Assembly (NCBI GenBank): GCA_026393985.1
Contig: JAPKZB010000088.1
Coordinates: 98,159-162,158, forward strand
From: Acidobacteriota bacterium
Lineage (GTDB): Bacteria; Acidobacteriota; Terriglobia; Bryobacterales; Bryobacteraceae
Reading direction: 5' to 3'
Length of the DNA stretch: 64,000 bases
The notes beneath the pieces were generated by a model. The model worked only from the letters and a program-made list of their open reading frames with translations, searched no databases and was not told the DNA's origin. Positions 19,676 through 29,163 of the stretch are shown piece after piece. Made by a program: the position numbers and the translations under genes. Numbering within the stretch: the stretch's first letter is position 1; each line of letters starts with the position of its first letter.

Positions 19676-20205
19676 GGTCGTTCCTCTGCGCTCTCGCTCT
19701 GTGCGCGCTGCTGCCGGCCGCCAACGTCACCCGCCCAGCCATCACCGCCGTCGAAGACTCGGTCAACCGCCGCTTGAAGTCGCTCGTGCCGGGCGAACCG
19801 TACCTGCTGCTCGGGGAGACCCACGGCGTTTATCTCGACAACTACGGCGCCGTCTTCACCGCCAGCGTCAATCTGGTGGAGGGCCCCAACGTCACCCCGT
19901 TCCGCCCCGCCATCTCCCCCCGCGACCGCGCCGAACTCCGCCAGCGCAAGCTCGACCGCCTGCCCAAGCTGCGGGAGATCATGCGGGAGTCGCTCGTCGC
20001 CTCGGCCGCCATGCTCGATACCGTCCCGGCCAACGAACAGATGGTGCTCTCGGTGGCCCTGCCCCGCTACCATTGGGAGGACACCTCCGGCCTGCCGGCC
20101 CAGATCGTCATGCAGGCCACCCGCGGCGCCCTCGTCAATCTCCAGGTGCAGCCGCCCGCCGACCCCGCCGTCTTCCTGAAAACCTTCCGCTCGAGAGAGT
20201 ATTAA
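19672..20205 (+). CDS. exported hypothetical protein in T2SS operon
   Basis: MRSFLCALALCALLPAANVTRPAITAVEDSVNRRLKSL...; overlaps neighbours on both sides. Confidence 0.7.
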   Translation: MRSFLCALALCALLPAANVTRPAITAVEDSVNRRLKSLVPGEPYLLLGETHGVYLDNYGAVFTASVNLVEGPNVTPFRPAISPRDRAELRQRKLDRLPKLREIMRESLVASAAMLDTVPANEQMVLSVALPRYHWEDTSGLPAQIVMQATRGALVNLQVQPPADPAVFLKTFRSREY

Positions 20206-21848
20206 TGCGCCTCGGCGAAATCCTGCTGGCCAAAAACCAGATCTCCACCGAAGACCTTGAAAAGGCCCTCGAACTCCAGCGCGAGCGCGGCGAAAAGATC
20301 GGCAAGATCCTCGTCGACCTCGGCTTCATCGCCCAGCGCGACGTGCTCGCCGCCCTCAGCGAACAGCTGCAGCTGCCGCTCGTCGCCATCGAAGGCGCGC
20401 CCTTCAACTCTCCGGAGCTGCAGGGTCTATCGCCCCGCTTTCTCCGCCAGTCCCGCTGTCTGCCCATCGGCATGAACGAAGCCGGCCTCACCCTGGCCAT
20501 GGCCGACCCGCTCGATTTTGAAACCATCGCCGCCGTCCGCGGCTTCACCGGCATTCGCGTCCTGCCCGTGCTCGCCGCCGAAGCCGAACTGCTCGACGCC
20601 ATCGACAAGCACTACGGCGAATCCGCCGCCCGGCAGGAGCCCGGCGACGAGTTCGGCAACGAAGAAGGCAAGGCCGACCTCGAACAGCTCCGCGACATGG
20701 CCAGCGAAGCGCCGGTCATCCGCACCGTGAACGCCATCATCGCCTCGGCCGTCGAAAAACGCGCGAGCGACATCCACATCGAGCCTTACGAAAAAACCTT
20801 CCGCGTCCGCTTCCGCATCGACGGCGTCCTCTACGAGCAGGAGACCCCGCCCAAAGAGATGAAGTTCGCCCTCATCAGCCGCCTCAAGCTGATGGCCCGG
20901 CTCAACATCGCCGAACGCCGGCTGCCGCAGGACGGTCGCATCAAGGTCAAAACCCTCGGCCGCGAAGTCGACCTCCGCGTCTCCACCCTGCCCACCCTCT
21001 ACGGCGAATCGGTCGTCATGCGCCTGCTTGACCGCTCGGCCGGCGACAACTTCTACGACCTTCGCAAGCTCGGCTTCTCGCAGCAGATGCTCGACCGCAT
21101 GGAGTTCTACACGGGCCTGCCCCACGGCATCATGTTCGTCACCGGACCCACCGGCTCCGGCAAATCCACCACCCTCTACTCCGCCCTCAAACGCATCAAC
21201 GGCAGCGAACGCAAGATCATCACGATCGAAGACCCCGTCGAGTACCAGATGGACGGCATCAACCAGATCCACGTCAACAATCAGATCGGCCTCACCTTCG
21301 CCAGCGGCCTCCGCCACATCATGCGCCAGGACCCGGACGTCATCATGGTCGGCGAGGTCCGCGACCGCGAAACGGCCGATGTCGCCATCCGCTCGGCCCT
21401 CACCGGCCACTTCGTCTTCTCGACGCTGCACACCAACGACGCGCCGAGTGCCGTCACGCGCCTCGTCGATATGGGCGTCGAGAACTACCTTATCTCCTCC
21501 TCCGTCGTCAGCGTCCTCGCCCAGCGCCTCGTTCGCCGCATCTGCCCGCAGTGCCGCACGCTGCACGGGACGGCCATGCGCCCGGAGGGCTATGAGGTAG
21601 AGTGTTACCGCGGCCGCGGCTGCGACGCCTGCAACGGTTCCGGCTACGCGGGCCGCGTCGGCATCTTCGAATTGATGGAGATGAACGACGATATCCGCAA
21701 ACACATCATGGCCAACGAAGACTCGATCGCCATCACCGCCACGGCCCGCCGCCACGGCATGCGCACCCTGCGCGAAGATGGCTGGGACAAAGTCGAGCAC
21801 GGCGTCACCACCCCGGACGAACTGCTCCGCGTCACCCAGGACTTCTAA
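20205..21848 (+). CDS. gspE: type II secretion system ATPase GspE
   Basis: MRLGEILLAKNQISTEDLEKALELQ...GPTGSGKSTTLYSAL...ITIEDPVEYQMDGINQ...CPQCRTLHG...CDACNGSGYAGRVGIFELM. Confidence 0.95.
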   Translation: MRLGEILLAKNQISTEDLEKALELQRERGEKIGKILVDLGFIAQRDVLAALSEQLQLPLVAIEGAPFNSPELQGLSPRFLRQSRCLPIGMNEAGLTLAMADPLDFETIAAVRGFTGIRVLPVLAAEAELLDAIDKHYGESAARQEPGDEFGNEEGKADLEQLRDMASEAPVIRTVNAIIASAVEKRASDIHIEPYEKTFRVRFRIDGVLYEQETPPKEMKFALISRLKLMARLNIAERRLPQDGRIKVKTLGREVDLRVSTLPTLYGESVVMRLLDRSAGDNFYDLRKLGFSQQMLDRMEFYTGLPHGIMFVTGPTGSGKSTTLYSALKRINGSERKIITIEDPVEYQMDGINQIHVNNQIGLTFASGLRHIMRQDPDVIMVGEVRDRETADVAIRSALTGHFVFSTLHTNDAPSAVTRLVDMGVENYLISSSVVSVLAQRLVRRICPQCRTLHGTAMRPEGYEVECYRGRGCDACNGSGYAGRVGIFELMEMNDDIRKHIMANEDSIAITATARRHGMRTLREDGWDKVEHGVTTPDELLRVTQDF

Positions 21849-23059
21849 TGCCGGCCTCGTTCTATTTCAAAGCGGTCACCCCGGATGGCAAGGTCCGCAC
21901 CGGCACCATCACCGGCGATAACGACAAAACCATCGCCCGGGAGCTCCGCAAGCAGGGGCTGATGCCGGTCTACATCGGCCTCGAACAAAAAAAGAGCTTC
22001 GAGATCGCCCTGCCCGATTTCGGCGGCAGCCGCAAGAAAGACGTCCTGTTCTTCACCCAGGAGATGTCGACGCTCCTCAACTCCGGCGTGCCCGTCGACC
22101 GCGCCCTCGCCATCGCCACCGAACTCACCGACAAACCGGCCTTCCGCATGGTCGTCCTCGATGTCATGCGCGTGCTCAAGGGCGGCCGCACCTTCGCGGA
22201 CTCGCTCGGCACCCACCCGAAGCACTTCGGAGACCTCTATGTGAACATGGTCCGCGCCGGCGAGGCCTCCGGTTCGCTCGGCGTCGTCTTTGACCGGCTG
22301 AGCGAGTTTGAACGCACCCGCGACGAGCTCCGCAGCTACATCATCAGCTCGATGGTTTATCCCGGGCTGCTCACGGCCGTCGGCATCGGGTCGATCTTTA
22401 TCCTGATGAACTTCGTCGTGCCGCGCTTTGCCAGCGTCTTCCAGGAAGGACGCATGGAGATGCCGCTGCCCACCAGGCTCATGCTCGAAGCCAGCCGCCT
22501 CACCCAGACCTACGGCTGGATGGTGGGCCTCGGGCTCGCCGTTGGCTTCGTTTCGCTATCGGCGTATATCCGTACCCGCGAGGGCCGGCTGTGGTGGGAC
22601 GGTTTTCGCCTGCGCGTGCCCCTGCTTGGCGACGCGCTGCGCAAGGCCGAAACCGCCCGCTTCGCCCGCGCCATGGGCACGCTGATCGCCAACTCGGTGC
22701 CGCTCGTGCAGTCGCTCAACATCGCCGGCGCCATTCTGAACAACAAGAAAATCGCCGCCGCCATTGAGCCCATCGCCCTTGGCGTCAAGCGCGGCGAAGG
22801 CCTGTCGGCGCCGGTCAAGCGCGCCGCGGTCTTCCCTTCGCTCGCCGCCCATCTGTTGAGCGTGGGCGAAGAAACTGGCAGACTCGATCAGATGTTCCTG
22901 CGCATTGCGGATGTCTTTGAAGAAGAGACCAAGTCCGCCATCAAGCGCTTCACAAGCTTATTTGAACCGATGATCATCCTGGTGATGGGCATTCTGATCG
23001 GCGCGCTCGTGCTGAGCATGCTGCTGGCCATCACCAGCATCAACGATGTCGCGGTGTAG
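21848..23059 (+). CDS. gspF: type II secretion system inner membrane protein GspF
   Basis: DVLFFTQEMSTLLNSGVPVDRALAI...MVRAGEASGSLGVVFDRLSEF; stop/start overlap with gspE. Confidence 0.95.
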   Translation: MPASFYFKAVTPDGKVRTGTITGDNDKTIARELRKQGLMPVYIGLEQKKSFEIALPDFGGSRKKDVLFFTQEMSTLLNSGVPVDRALAIATELTDKPAFRMVVLDVMRVLKGGRTFADSLGTHPKHFGDLYVNMVRAGEASGSLGVVFDRLSEFERTRDELRSYIISSMVYPGLLTAVGIGSIFILMNFVVPRFASVFQEGRMEMPLPTRLMLEASRLTQTYGWMVGLGLAVGFVSLSAYIRTREGRLWWDGFRLRVPLLGDALRKAETARFARAMGTLIANSVPLVQSLNIAGAILNNKKIAAAIEPIALGVKRGEGLSAPVKRAAVFPSLAAHLLSVGEETGRLDQMFLRIADVFEEETKSAIKRFTSLFEPMIILVMGILIGALVLSMLLAITSINDVAV

Positions 23060-23070
23060 GAGAGAAACGT

Positions 23071-23499
23071 ATGCAGAGAAAGAAACGAACGCAAGCCGGG
23101 GTCACCCTGATCGAAATGCTGGTCGTCGTCACGATCATCGCCCTGTTCGTCGCCGTGGTTGGCCCCAAGATGCTCAAGCGCGCCGACGGCGCCCGGGTCA
23201 CCGCCGCCCGGCAGCAGATTCAGGCCTTCAGCACCGCCCTCGGCGCCTACAAGCTCGATACCGGCGTCTATCCCTCCACCGAACAGGGCCTGGCCGCGCT
23301 CAAGGTGCGCCCGGAGAATGTGACCAGCTGGCAGGGCCCGTACATGCAGGACGTACCCACCGACCCCTGGCAGCGCCCCTACGTCTACAAGTTCCCCGGC
23401 GAGCACGGCGACGAACCCGACATCATTTCGCTCGGCGCCGACGGCCAACCGGGCGGCGCCGACATCAACGAAGACGTCGTGAGCTGGAAATCAAAATGA
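23071..23499 (+). CDS. gspG: type II secretion major pseudopilin GspG
   Basis: AGVTLIEMLVVVTIIALFVAVVGPKML...YPSTEQGLAALKVRPENVTSWQGPYMQDVPTDPWQRPY. Confidence 0.96.
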   Translation: MQRKKRTQAGVTLIEMLVVVTIIALFVAVVGPKMLKRADGARVTAARQQIQAFSTALGAYKLDTGVYPSTEQGLAALKVRPENVTSWQGPYMQDVPTDPWQRPYVYKFPGEHGDEPDIISLGADGQPGGADINEDVVSWKSK

Positions 23500-23969
23500 G
23501 CCGCCGGGGCGAGCGCGGCCTGACGCTGCTCGAAATGATGATCGTTGCCGGACTGATCGCCCTCATGGTGGGCGTCAGCTTTCCGGCCATCAACTCGGGC
23601 ATCGATTCCCTGCGCCTCCGCTCGGCCACCGACGCCATTGTGAGCCACCTCACCTCCGCCCTCAACCGGACCGAACGCCGGCAGATGGCCACCGAAGTCG
23701 CCATCCTCCGGCAGGAGAACCTCCTTCGCTTCGCCTCGGCCGATTATGGCTACCGCAAGGAGCTGGCCATGCCGGACGGGGTGACCATTACCGCCGTGCG
23801 GCCCGAAATCCCCGGCGTCGACCCGGCCGCTCCGCGCGTGTTTCTCCTGCATCCCGGCGGCGTGATCCCCCGCATTGAAGTCGAGGTCACCAACCGCCGC
23901 GGCGTCAAGCGGCGGGTGAGCGTCGATCCCATCACCGGCACCGCGCAAATCGACCGGGGGCAGCCGTGA
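23496..23969 (+). CDS. gspH: type II secretion pseudopilin GspH
   Basis: RGLTLLEMMIVAGLIALMVGVSFPAI prepilin motif; position in operon. Confidence 0.85.
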   Translation: MSRRGERGLTLLEMMIVAGLIALMVGVSFPAINSGIDSLRLRSATDAIVSHLTSALNRTERRQMATEVAILRQENLLRFASADYGYRKELAMPDGVTITAVRPEIPGVDPAAPRVFLLHPGGVIPRIEVEVTNRRGVKRRVSVDPITGTAQIDRGQP

Positions 23970-24415
23970 GAAAGTCGAGCGCTGGCTTCACGCTGCTCGA
24001 AGTGCTGGTGGCCAGCGTCATCATGGCCGTCGCCATCGCCGGCCTGCTCTCAAACCTCACCACCTCCCTGCGCAACGCCGCGCGCCTCACCGAATACGAC
24101 CGCGCCGCCCTGCTCGCCCGCCACAAGATGGACGAACTGCTCGTCACCCCGGCGCTCCCCGGCCAGATGGTCATCGAAGGCAGCTTCGACCCGGCGCAGT
24201 CCGGCACGGTGGAGGCGGGCTGGAAGGCCCGGGCGACGATCTTTGAAGGTCCGCCGAATGCGGGGCCGGGCGTCGAGATTCTCGAACGGATCGAGCTGCA
24301 GGTCTGGTGGAAACAGGGCGCGAAACTGCGGACGTTTCCGCTGGAAGGCTACCGTAAACGGATCCTGTTGCCCGGCGAGGCGGTCCTGCCGGCCGGAGGC
24401 GCGCCGCTGCCATGA
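23966..24415 (+). CDS. gspI: type II secretion pseudopilin GspI
   Basis: AGFTLLEVLVASVIMAVAIAGLLS; ARHKMDELL. Confidence 0.85.
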   Translation: MRKSSAGFTLLEVLVASVIMAVAIAGLLSNLTTSLRNAARLTEYDRAALLARHKMDELLVTPALPGQMVIEGSFDPAQSGTVEAGWKARATIFEGPPNAGPGVEILERIELQVWWKQGAKLRTFPLEGYRKRILLPGEAVLPAGGAPLP

Positions 24416-25146
24416 GGAAACGAAGCCAACGCGGCGTCACCCTGCTCGAACTGCTCATCGCCATTACGCTGATGAGCCTGTTGAGCGGCGGCATTCTCTA
24501 TGGCTTGCGCGTGGGCCTGACGGCGCTCGAAAAGACCAACAACCGGTTCCTGGCCAATCGCCGCGTGCTCGGCGTGGACCGCGCGCTGCAGCAGCAGTTG
24601 GCCGGCCTGATGCCCGTGGGCGCTGCCTGCCTCGGGCCGGACGGTGCGCCGGGCGGCAAGACCCGCTACTTTCAGGGCGAGCCGCAGTCGATGCGCTTTG
24701 TCACCAACTACTCGCTCAACGAAGCCGCGCGCGGCCTCCCGCGCCTCGTCGAGTACAGCGTCATCCCCGGCGAGAACAACCAGGGCGTCCGGCTGATTGT
24801 GAACGAAACCGTCTACACCGGCCCCACCAGCCTGCTGGGCCAGTGCGTCGGCTTCCGCATGGACCCGGCGCGCGGCCTGCCCATCCCCATCTTCCGGCCC
24901 GTGCAGGCCGGGCCCGGCAGCTTCGTGCTCGCCGACCGCCTCGCCGCGGTGCGGTTTGTCTTTCTTGAAAAGATGCCCGCCCCGCTGCCGCCGCAGTGGA
25001 TGCCGGCCTGGTCGGCGCCCGCCTGGCCGCTGGCCATCCGCATCGAGATCACCCCGGCCGACGCCAATCCCGGCAGCCTCGACGTCTCCAACGTCACCGT
25101 TCCGGTTCGCGTCACCGCCGAACCCTTCAAGCAATATGCCGACTAG
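24412..25146 (+). CDS. gspJ: type II secretion pseudopilin GspJ
   Basis: RGVTLLELLIAITLMSLLSGGILYGL; position in operon. Confidence 0.85.
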   Translation: MRKRSQRGVTLLELLIAITLMSLLSGGILYGLRVGLTALEKTNNRFLANRRVLGVDRALQQQLAGLMPVGAACLGPDGAPGGKTRYFQGEPQSMRFVTNYSLNEAARGLPRLVEYSVIPGENNQGVRLIVNETVYTGPTSLLGQCVGFRMDPARGLPIPIFRPVQAGPGSFVLADRLAAVRFVFLEKMPAPLPPQWMPAWSAPAWPLAIRIEITPADANPGSLDVSNVTVPVRVTAEPFKQYAD

Positions 25147-26107
25147 CACCCAACGCGGCGGCGCGCTGCTCACGGTTCTGTGGCTCTCGGCGGCTCTCAC
25201 GGCGATCGCCTTTTCGATCTCCACCACCGTCCGCGGCGAGACCGAACGCACCTCGACCACCGTCGACCAAACCCGCGCCTACTATCTCGCCACCGGCGCC
25301 GTCGACCGCGCCATTCTCTGGATGCAGTGGGGCCGCAACATGTCCCCGAACGCCGACGGCACCGCCCGCTTCTGGACCTACACACTCACCCGCCTGCCCA
25401 TGCGCTTTCCCACCGGCTACGCCGAGGTGGAAATCATTCCCGAGACCTCGAAGCTCAACATCAATACGGCCAACCCCCTCGAGTTCCAGCGTCTGTTCCT
25501 GAGCATGGGGCTCAACCCCGCGCTCGTTGAACAGCTAACCGCCGCCATCCTCGACTGGCGGCAGGCCGCGCCGGGGCCCACCGCCTTCGATCAATATTAC
25601 GCCGCGCAGATTCCGTCTTTTCGCGCCCGCCACGCGTCCTTTGAACAGATCGAGGAGTTGCTGCTGGTTCGCGGGGTGACGCCTGATCTGTTCTACGGAA
25701 CCTGGGTCCGCAACCCGGCCGGGCAACTGGTCCGGACGCCCGGCCTCAAGGACTGCCTCACGCTGTATGGCTCCAACAGCCAATTCGACATCAACATGAC
25801 CTCCCCGCCCGTCCTTCTCTCGCTCGGTATCCCGCCCGATGTGGTTGCGCAGATTGTCGCCCGCCGCACCGTCCGCCCCTTTTTGCGGCAGGAGGAACTG
25901 GGTCCGATCGTCCAGGCCGCCGGACCCGGCGCCGGCCGCCTGCGGCTGGGCGGCGGCTCGATTTTCACGCTGCGGGCCACGGCGACGCTGCCGGGCAATG
26001 AGGTTCGGCGCTCGGTGGCGGCGGTGATCAAATTCAACTGGGATGAGAAAGACGAGATGACGCCGTATCATATCCTCCGCTGGTACGACAACGCGGGGAC
26101 CAACTAG
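25136..26107 (+). CDS. gspK: type II secretion minor pseudopilin GspK
   Basis: RGGALLTVLWLSAALTAIAFSIS...TSKLNINTANPLEFQRLF. Confidence 0.88.
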   Translation: MPTSTQRGGALLTVLWLSAALTAIAFSISTTVRGETERTSTTVDQTRAYYLATGAVDRAILWMQWGRNMSPNADGTARFWTYTLTRLPMRFPTGYAEVEIIPETSKLNINTANPLEFQRLFLSMGLNPALVEQLTAAILDWRQAAPGPTAFDQYYAAQIPSFRARHASFEQIEELLLVRGVTPDLFYGTWVRNPAGQLVRTPGLKDCLTLYGSNSQFDINMTSPPVLLSLGIPPDVVAQIVARRTVRPFLRQEELGPIVQAAGPGAGRLRLGGGSIFTLRATATLPGNEVRRSVAAVIKFNWDEKDEMTPYHILRWYDNAGTN

Positions 26108-27370
26108 ATGGGCAGCGGATTTCCGGTGGCGATGCGCCGCCTGCTGGCCTTCGGCACGGGCGTGGGGATTGAGGTGGGTCCGCGCGACCTGACCGTTTCC
26201 GTCGTGCGGGCCCGCCCCTCGAGCGCGGTGACGCTCGGGAGTGCGGTGATCGCCGGCTTCCGGGAGCGCCCGGCCGTCGAGTGGGGCCGGGAGTACGCCG
26301 AGTTCGTGAAAAAGTTCTCGGCGGGCCACGTAGCCGCCGTGGTGCTGGTGCCACGCGGCGAGGTCATTGTCCGCACCCTGCAGTTTCCGGCCGTCGGCGA
26401 CGAGGAGCTGGAAGCAGCCATCGGGTTTCAACTCGATACCCTGCACCCCTACGCCGAAGACGACGCCGTGGCCGCGTTTGCCCGCCTCGCAGGCACGCAG
26501 GTGCTGATCGGCATCCTGCGGCGGCAGCGCTTTTCCGCCTACCAGACCCTGTTCACCGAGGCTGGCGTTAAAGTGGTCAGCTTTACCTTCTCGGCCGCGG
26601 CCATCTATTCGGCCATCCGGATGACGGCCGATGCGCCCAAGGACTTTCTCGCGGTGCAGGAGACGGTCGATGGCCTCGAAGTCTACGGCGAGAGTGCGGC
26701 TCGGCCGGTGTTTTCCTCCGTGTTTGACCTGCCGCGGCCGCGGGCGCTGGCTCTGGCCGGGGCGGAGTTGCGGCTGCCGCCCGAGACGCCACCCCTTGAC
26801 TTGGGCGCGGCCATGGCGCAGGCCGCGGCGCTCACGAGCGCGGCGCCGGCCCTGGCCTTGGGAGCAAACTTCCTGCCCGAAGGCGAGCGCCGGTCGAGTT
26901 CGAAGTGGCGGTATGTGCCCACGGCCGCGCTGGCCGTGATCCTGGTGGCCCTGCTGGCCGCCATTCTGCTGCATGAGCCGTACGACACGGGGCGCTACGT
27001 GGCGGCGATGCAGAGCGAGATTTTGCGAAACGAACCCATTGCGGCCCGCGTGCCGCGGCTCGATCAGGCGACGGGCAAGGCCAGGGAACGGGTGAAGCAG
27101 CTCGATGACTTCCGCCGCCGCACGCGGCAGGACCTCGACCTGCTGCTGGACCTGACGACCACGCTGCCGCCGCCGTCCTATCTCTCCGGGCTCGATATCC
27201 TGCGCGACAGCGTGAACCTGACCGGCGAGACCGATCAGGCGGCGCCGCTGCTTCGCGTCCTCGATAACTCTTCGCGTCTTGCCAACAGCGAGTTCACCAT
27301 GCCCATCGGCCGGGTAGCCACCGGCGAAGTATTCCGGATCCGGAGCCAGCGCGAGGGGGTGCGGCCGTGA
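26108..27370 (+). CDS. GspL/PilM-like inner membrane platform protein
   Basis: GVGIEVGPRDLTVSVVRARP...VVLVPRGEVIVRTLQFPAV...; one TM (AALAVILVALLAAILL); position in operon. Confidence 0.75.
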   Translation: MGSGFPVAMRRLLAFGTGVGIEVGPRDLTVSVVRARPSSAVTLGSAVIAGFRERPAVEWGREYAEFVKKFSAGHVAAVVLVPRGEVIVRTLQFPAVGDEELEAAIGFQLDTLHPYAEDDAVAAFARLAGTQVLIGILRRQRFSAYQTLFTEAGVKVVSFTFSAAAIYSAIRMTADAPKDFLAVQETVDGLEVYGESAARPVFSSVFDLPRPRALALAGAELRLPPETPPLDLGAAMAQAAALTSAAPALALGANFLPEGERRSSSKWRYVPTAALAVILVALLAAILLHEPYDTGRYVAAMQSEILRNEPIAARVPRLDQATGKARERVKQLDDFRRRTRQDLDLLLDLTTTLPPPSYLSGLDILRDSVNLTGETDQAAPLLRVLDNSSRLANSEFTMPIGRVATGEVFRIRSQREGVRP

Positions 27371-27957
27371 CGATCACCGACCGCGACCGCAAGGCGCTGC
27401 AGTTACTGGCCGGGGCCCTGGTGCTGCTCGGCGTGGCTTATTTCTGGCCCGATGGGTCGGCGGCCGAAAGCGGACCGCTGGCGGCGGACTCGCCGGCGTT
27501 GGTCGAACAGCGGCTCGAACGGGTCCGGCGGTTGATGCTGCAGGTGCCCGATAAAGAGGCCGCGCAGAAGGCCGCGCAGGGGGACCTGGCGGCGCGCGAA
27601 AAGGGTCTGCTGCAGGCCGATACGGCGCCGCAGGCGCAGGCGCAGCTGTTTCAGATTCTCCGCCGCGTGGGCCGGTCGCTGCCGCAGCCGGTCGAGATCC
27701 GGGCCAACGAGATCGGCCAGGCGAAGTCGTTCGGCGACGACTATGGCGAGGTGAGCGTTTCGGTGAGCTTCGAGTGCGGGATTGAACAACTGGTGAACTT
27801 TCTGGCCGAACTCGGGGCGCAGCCCGAGCTGCTGGCGACCAGCGACCTGCGCCTGGGCGCGGCGCGGGAAAAGGACAAGATTTTACCGGTGCGGCTCACC
27901 GTCGCGGGCTTGGTGCCGCGCAAGCTGATTCCGGAAAAGAAGGGGCTACAGTTTTGA
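27367..27957 (+). CDS. GspM-like protein
   Basis: Single N-terminal TM (LAGALVLLGVAYFW), size and position in operon. Confidence 0.7.
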   Translation: MTITDRDRKALQLLAGALVLLGVAYFWPDGSAAESGPLAADSPALVEQRLERVRRLMLQVPDKEAAQKAAQGDLAAREKGLLQADTAPQAQAQLFQILRRVGRSLPQPVEIRANEIGQAKSFGDDYGEVSVSVSFECGIEQLVNFLAELGAQPELLATSDLRLGAAREKDKILPVRLTVAGLVPRKLIPEKKGLQF

Positions 27958-28700
27958 GAGGCCGACTGTTCCTGATCAATCTCCTGCTGCTGGCCGCGAT
28001 CGGCGGCGCAGCCATGGAGCTGAAGAAGCTGCTCGATCAGACGCGGAAACGCGAAGAGGTGGTCCGCGCGCAGTCGCCGAAGCTGCCGGGGGCCAAGCCC
28101 GTGGCGGCCGCGCCGGCGGTTGAAAAGACGACCCCGGCAAACTATTTGGAGATCGCCACGCGTCTTCTGCTGAGTAGAGATCGCAATCCGGGAGTGGAGC
28201 CTCCGCCCCCGCCGGCGCCCCCGCAGTTACCCGCCTTTCCGGTTGCTTATGGGGTGCTGCTGATTGGCGATCCCCCCACGGTCATGTTGAGCGAAGCCAA
28301 AGGAAAACCGCAGAAGGGCTATCGGCCGGGCGACCGGGTGGGCGAGTTCAAGATTGTGGCGGTGACGGGCGACAGCGTGACGTTTGAATGGCAGGGCAAG
28401 AACATCACGAAAGCACTTGGTGAACTGGCCGACCAGGATGCCTCCAAGCTCCTGGCCGCGGCGCCGGCCCCGGCGCAGAGCGTGGCCCCGCAGCCCGCTC
28501 CGGCGGCGACACCGGCGGTGACCTCGCTGGGCGGCGGCAGCAGCAGCGACAAGCAGGGACCGGGCCAGGCCGCCACCGCTTCGATCAAGCAGTGTCAGCC
28601 CGGCGATACCACGCCGGACGGCACCATCGTCGACGGCTATCGCAAGATCAACACGGCCACCCCCTTCGGCTTCCAATGCCGCTGGGAGAAGGTGCAGTAG
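27954..28700 (+). CDS. GspC-like protein
   Basis: N-terminal TM then GVLLIGDPPTVMLSEAKGKPQKGYRPGDRVGEFKIVAVTGDSVTFEWQGK (GspC homology-region-like). Confidence 0.65.
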   Translation: MRGRLFLINLLLLAAIGGAAMELKKLLDQTRKREEVVRAQSPKLPGAKPVAAAPAVEKTTPANYLEIATRLLLSRDRNPGVEPPPPPAPPQLPAFPVAYGVLLIGDPPTVMLSEAKGKPQKGYRPGDRVGEFKIVAVTGDSVTFEWQGKNITKALGELADQDASKLLAAAPAPAQSVAPQPAPAATPAVTSLGGGSSSDKQGPGQAATASIKQCQPGDTTPDGTIVDGYRKINTATPFGFQCRWEKVQ

Positions 28701-28728
28701 TGAATTTCAAGGAAGTCAGCAGGAACTT

Positions 28729-29163
28729 ATGAAGCGATTACTCCTCTCTGTTTGCGTCGTGGCGGCGATGGCCGTCGCGCAGTCCAAGCCTGAGCCAACG
28801 GCGGGCCAGAAGCCGGCGGGCAAGCCGCCGGCCGGGGTGCCGGCCAACGCCACGATGGTGGACGAGATCACCTGGCGCGCCGTCGACGCCCAGGGCAAGC
28901 CATGGATGTACAAAGTGACCCCCTTCGGCATGATGAAGTCGGCTGAGTTGACGGTAACCGAACAGCAGAAGCGGGATGGTGTGAGCGATCCGCTGGACGG
29001 CATGAGTGTGAAAGAAGAGGGTGGGTTGCTGAAGTTCTCCCGGACCGGCCCGTTTGGCGTATCCAACTGGACCAAGAAGAAGACCGATCTGGACGCTGAG
29101 GAGAAAGCGGTTTGGGAGCGGTCGCAGGCGGCACGGAAATCGACGGCCGGGACCAAGGAGTAG
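28729..29163 (+). CDS. exported hypothetical protein between gspC-like and gspD
   Basis: Signal peptide MKRLLLSVCVVAAMAVAQS; ORF fills the gap in the operon. Confidence 0.75.
   Translation: MKRLLLSVCVVAAMAVAQSKPEPTAGQKPAGKPPAGVPANATMVDEITWRAVDAQGKPWMYKVTPFGMMKSAELTVTEQQKRDGVSDPLDGMSVKEEGGLLKFSRTGPFGVSNWTKKKTDLDAEEKAVWERSQAARKSTAGTKE

Noticed and set aside
20427-21800. 457-aa minus-strand ORF opposite gspE
   Set aside because: Antisense shadow of GspE; no recognisable domain
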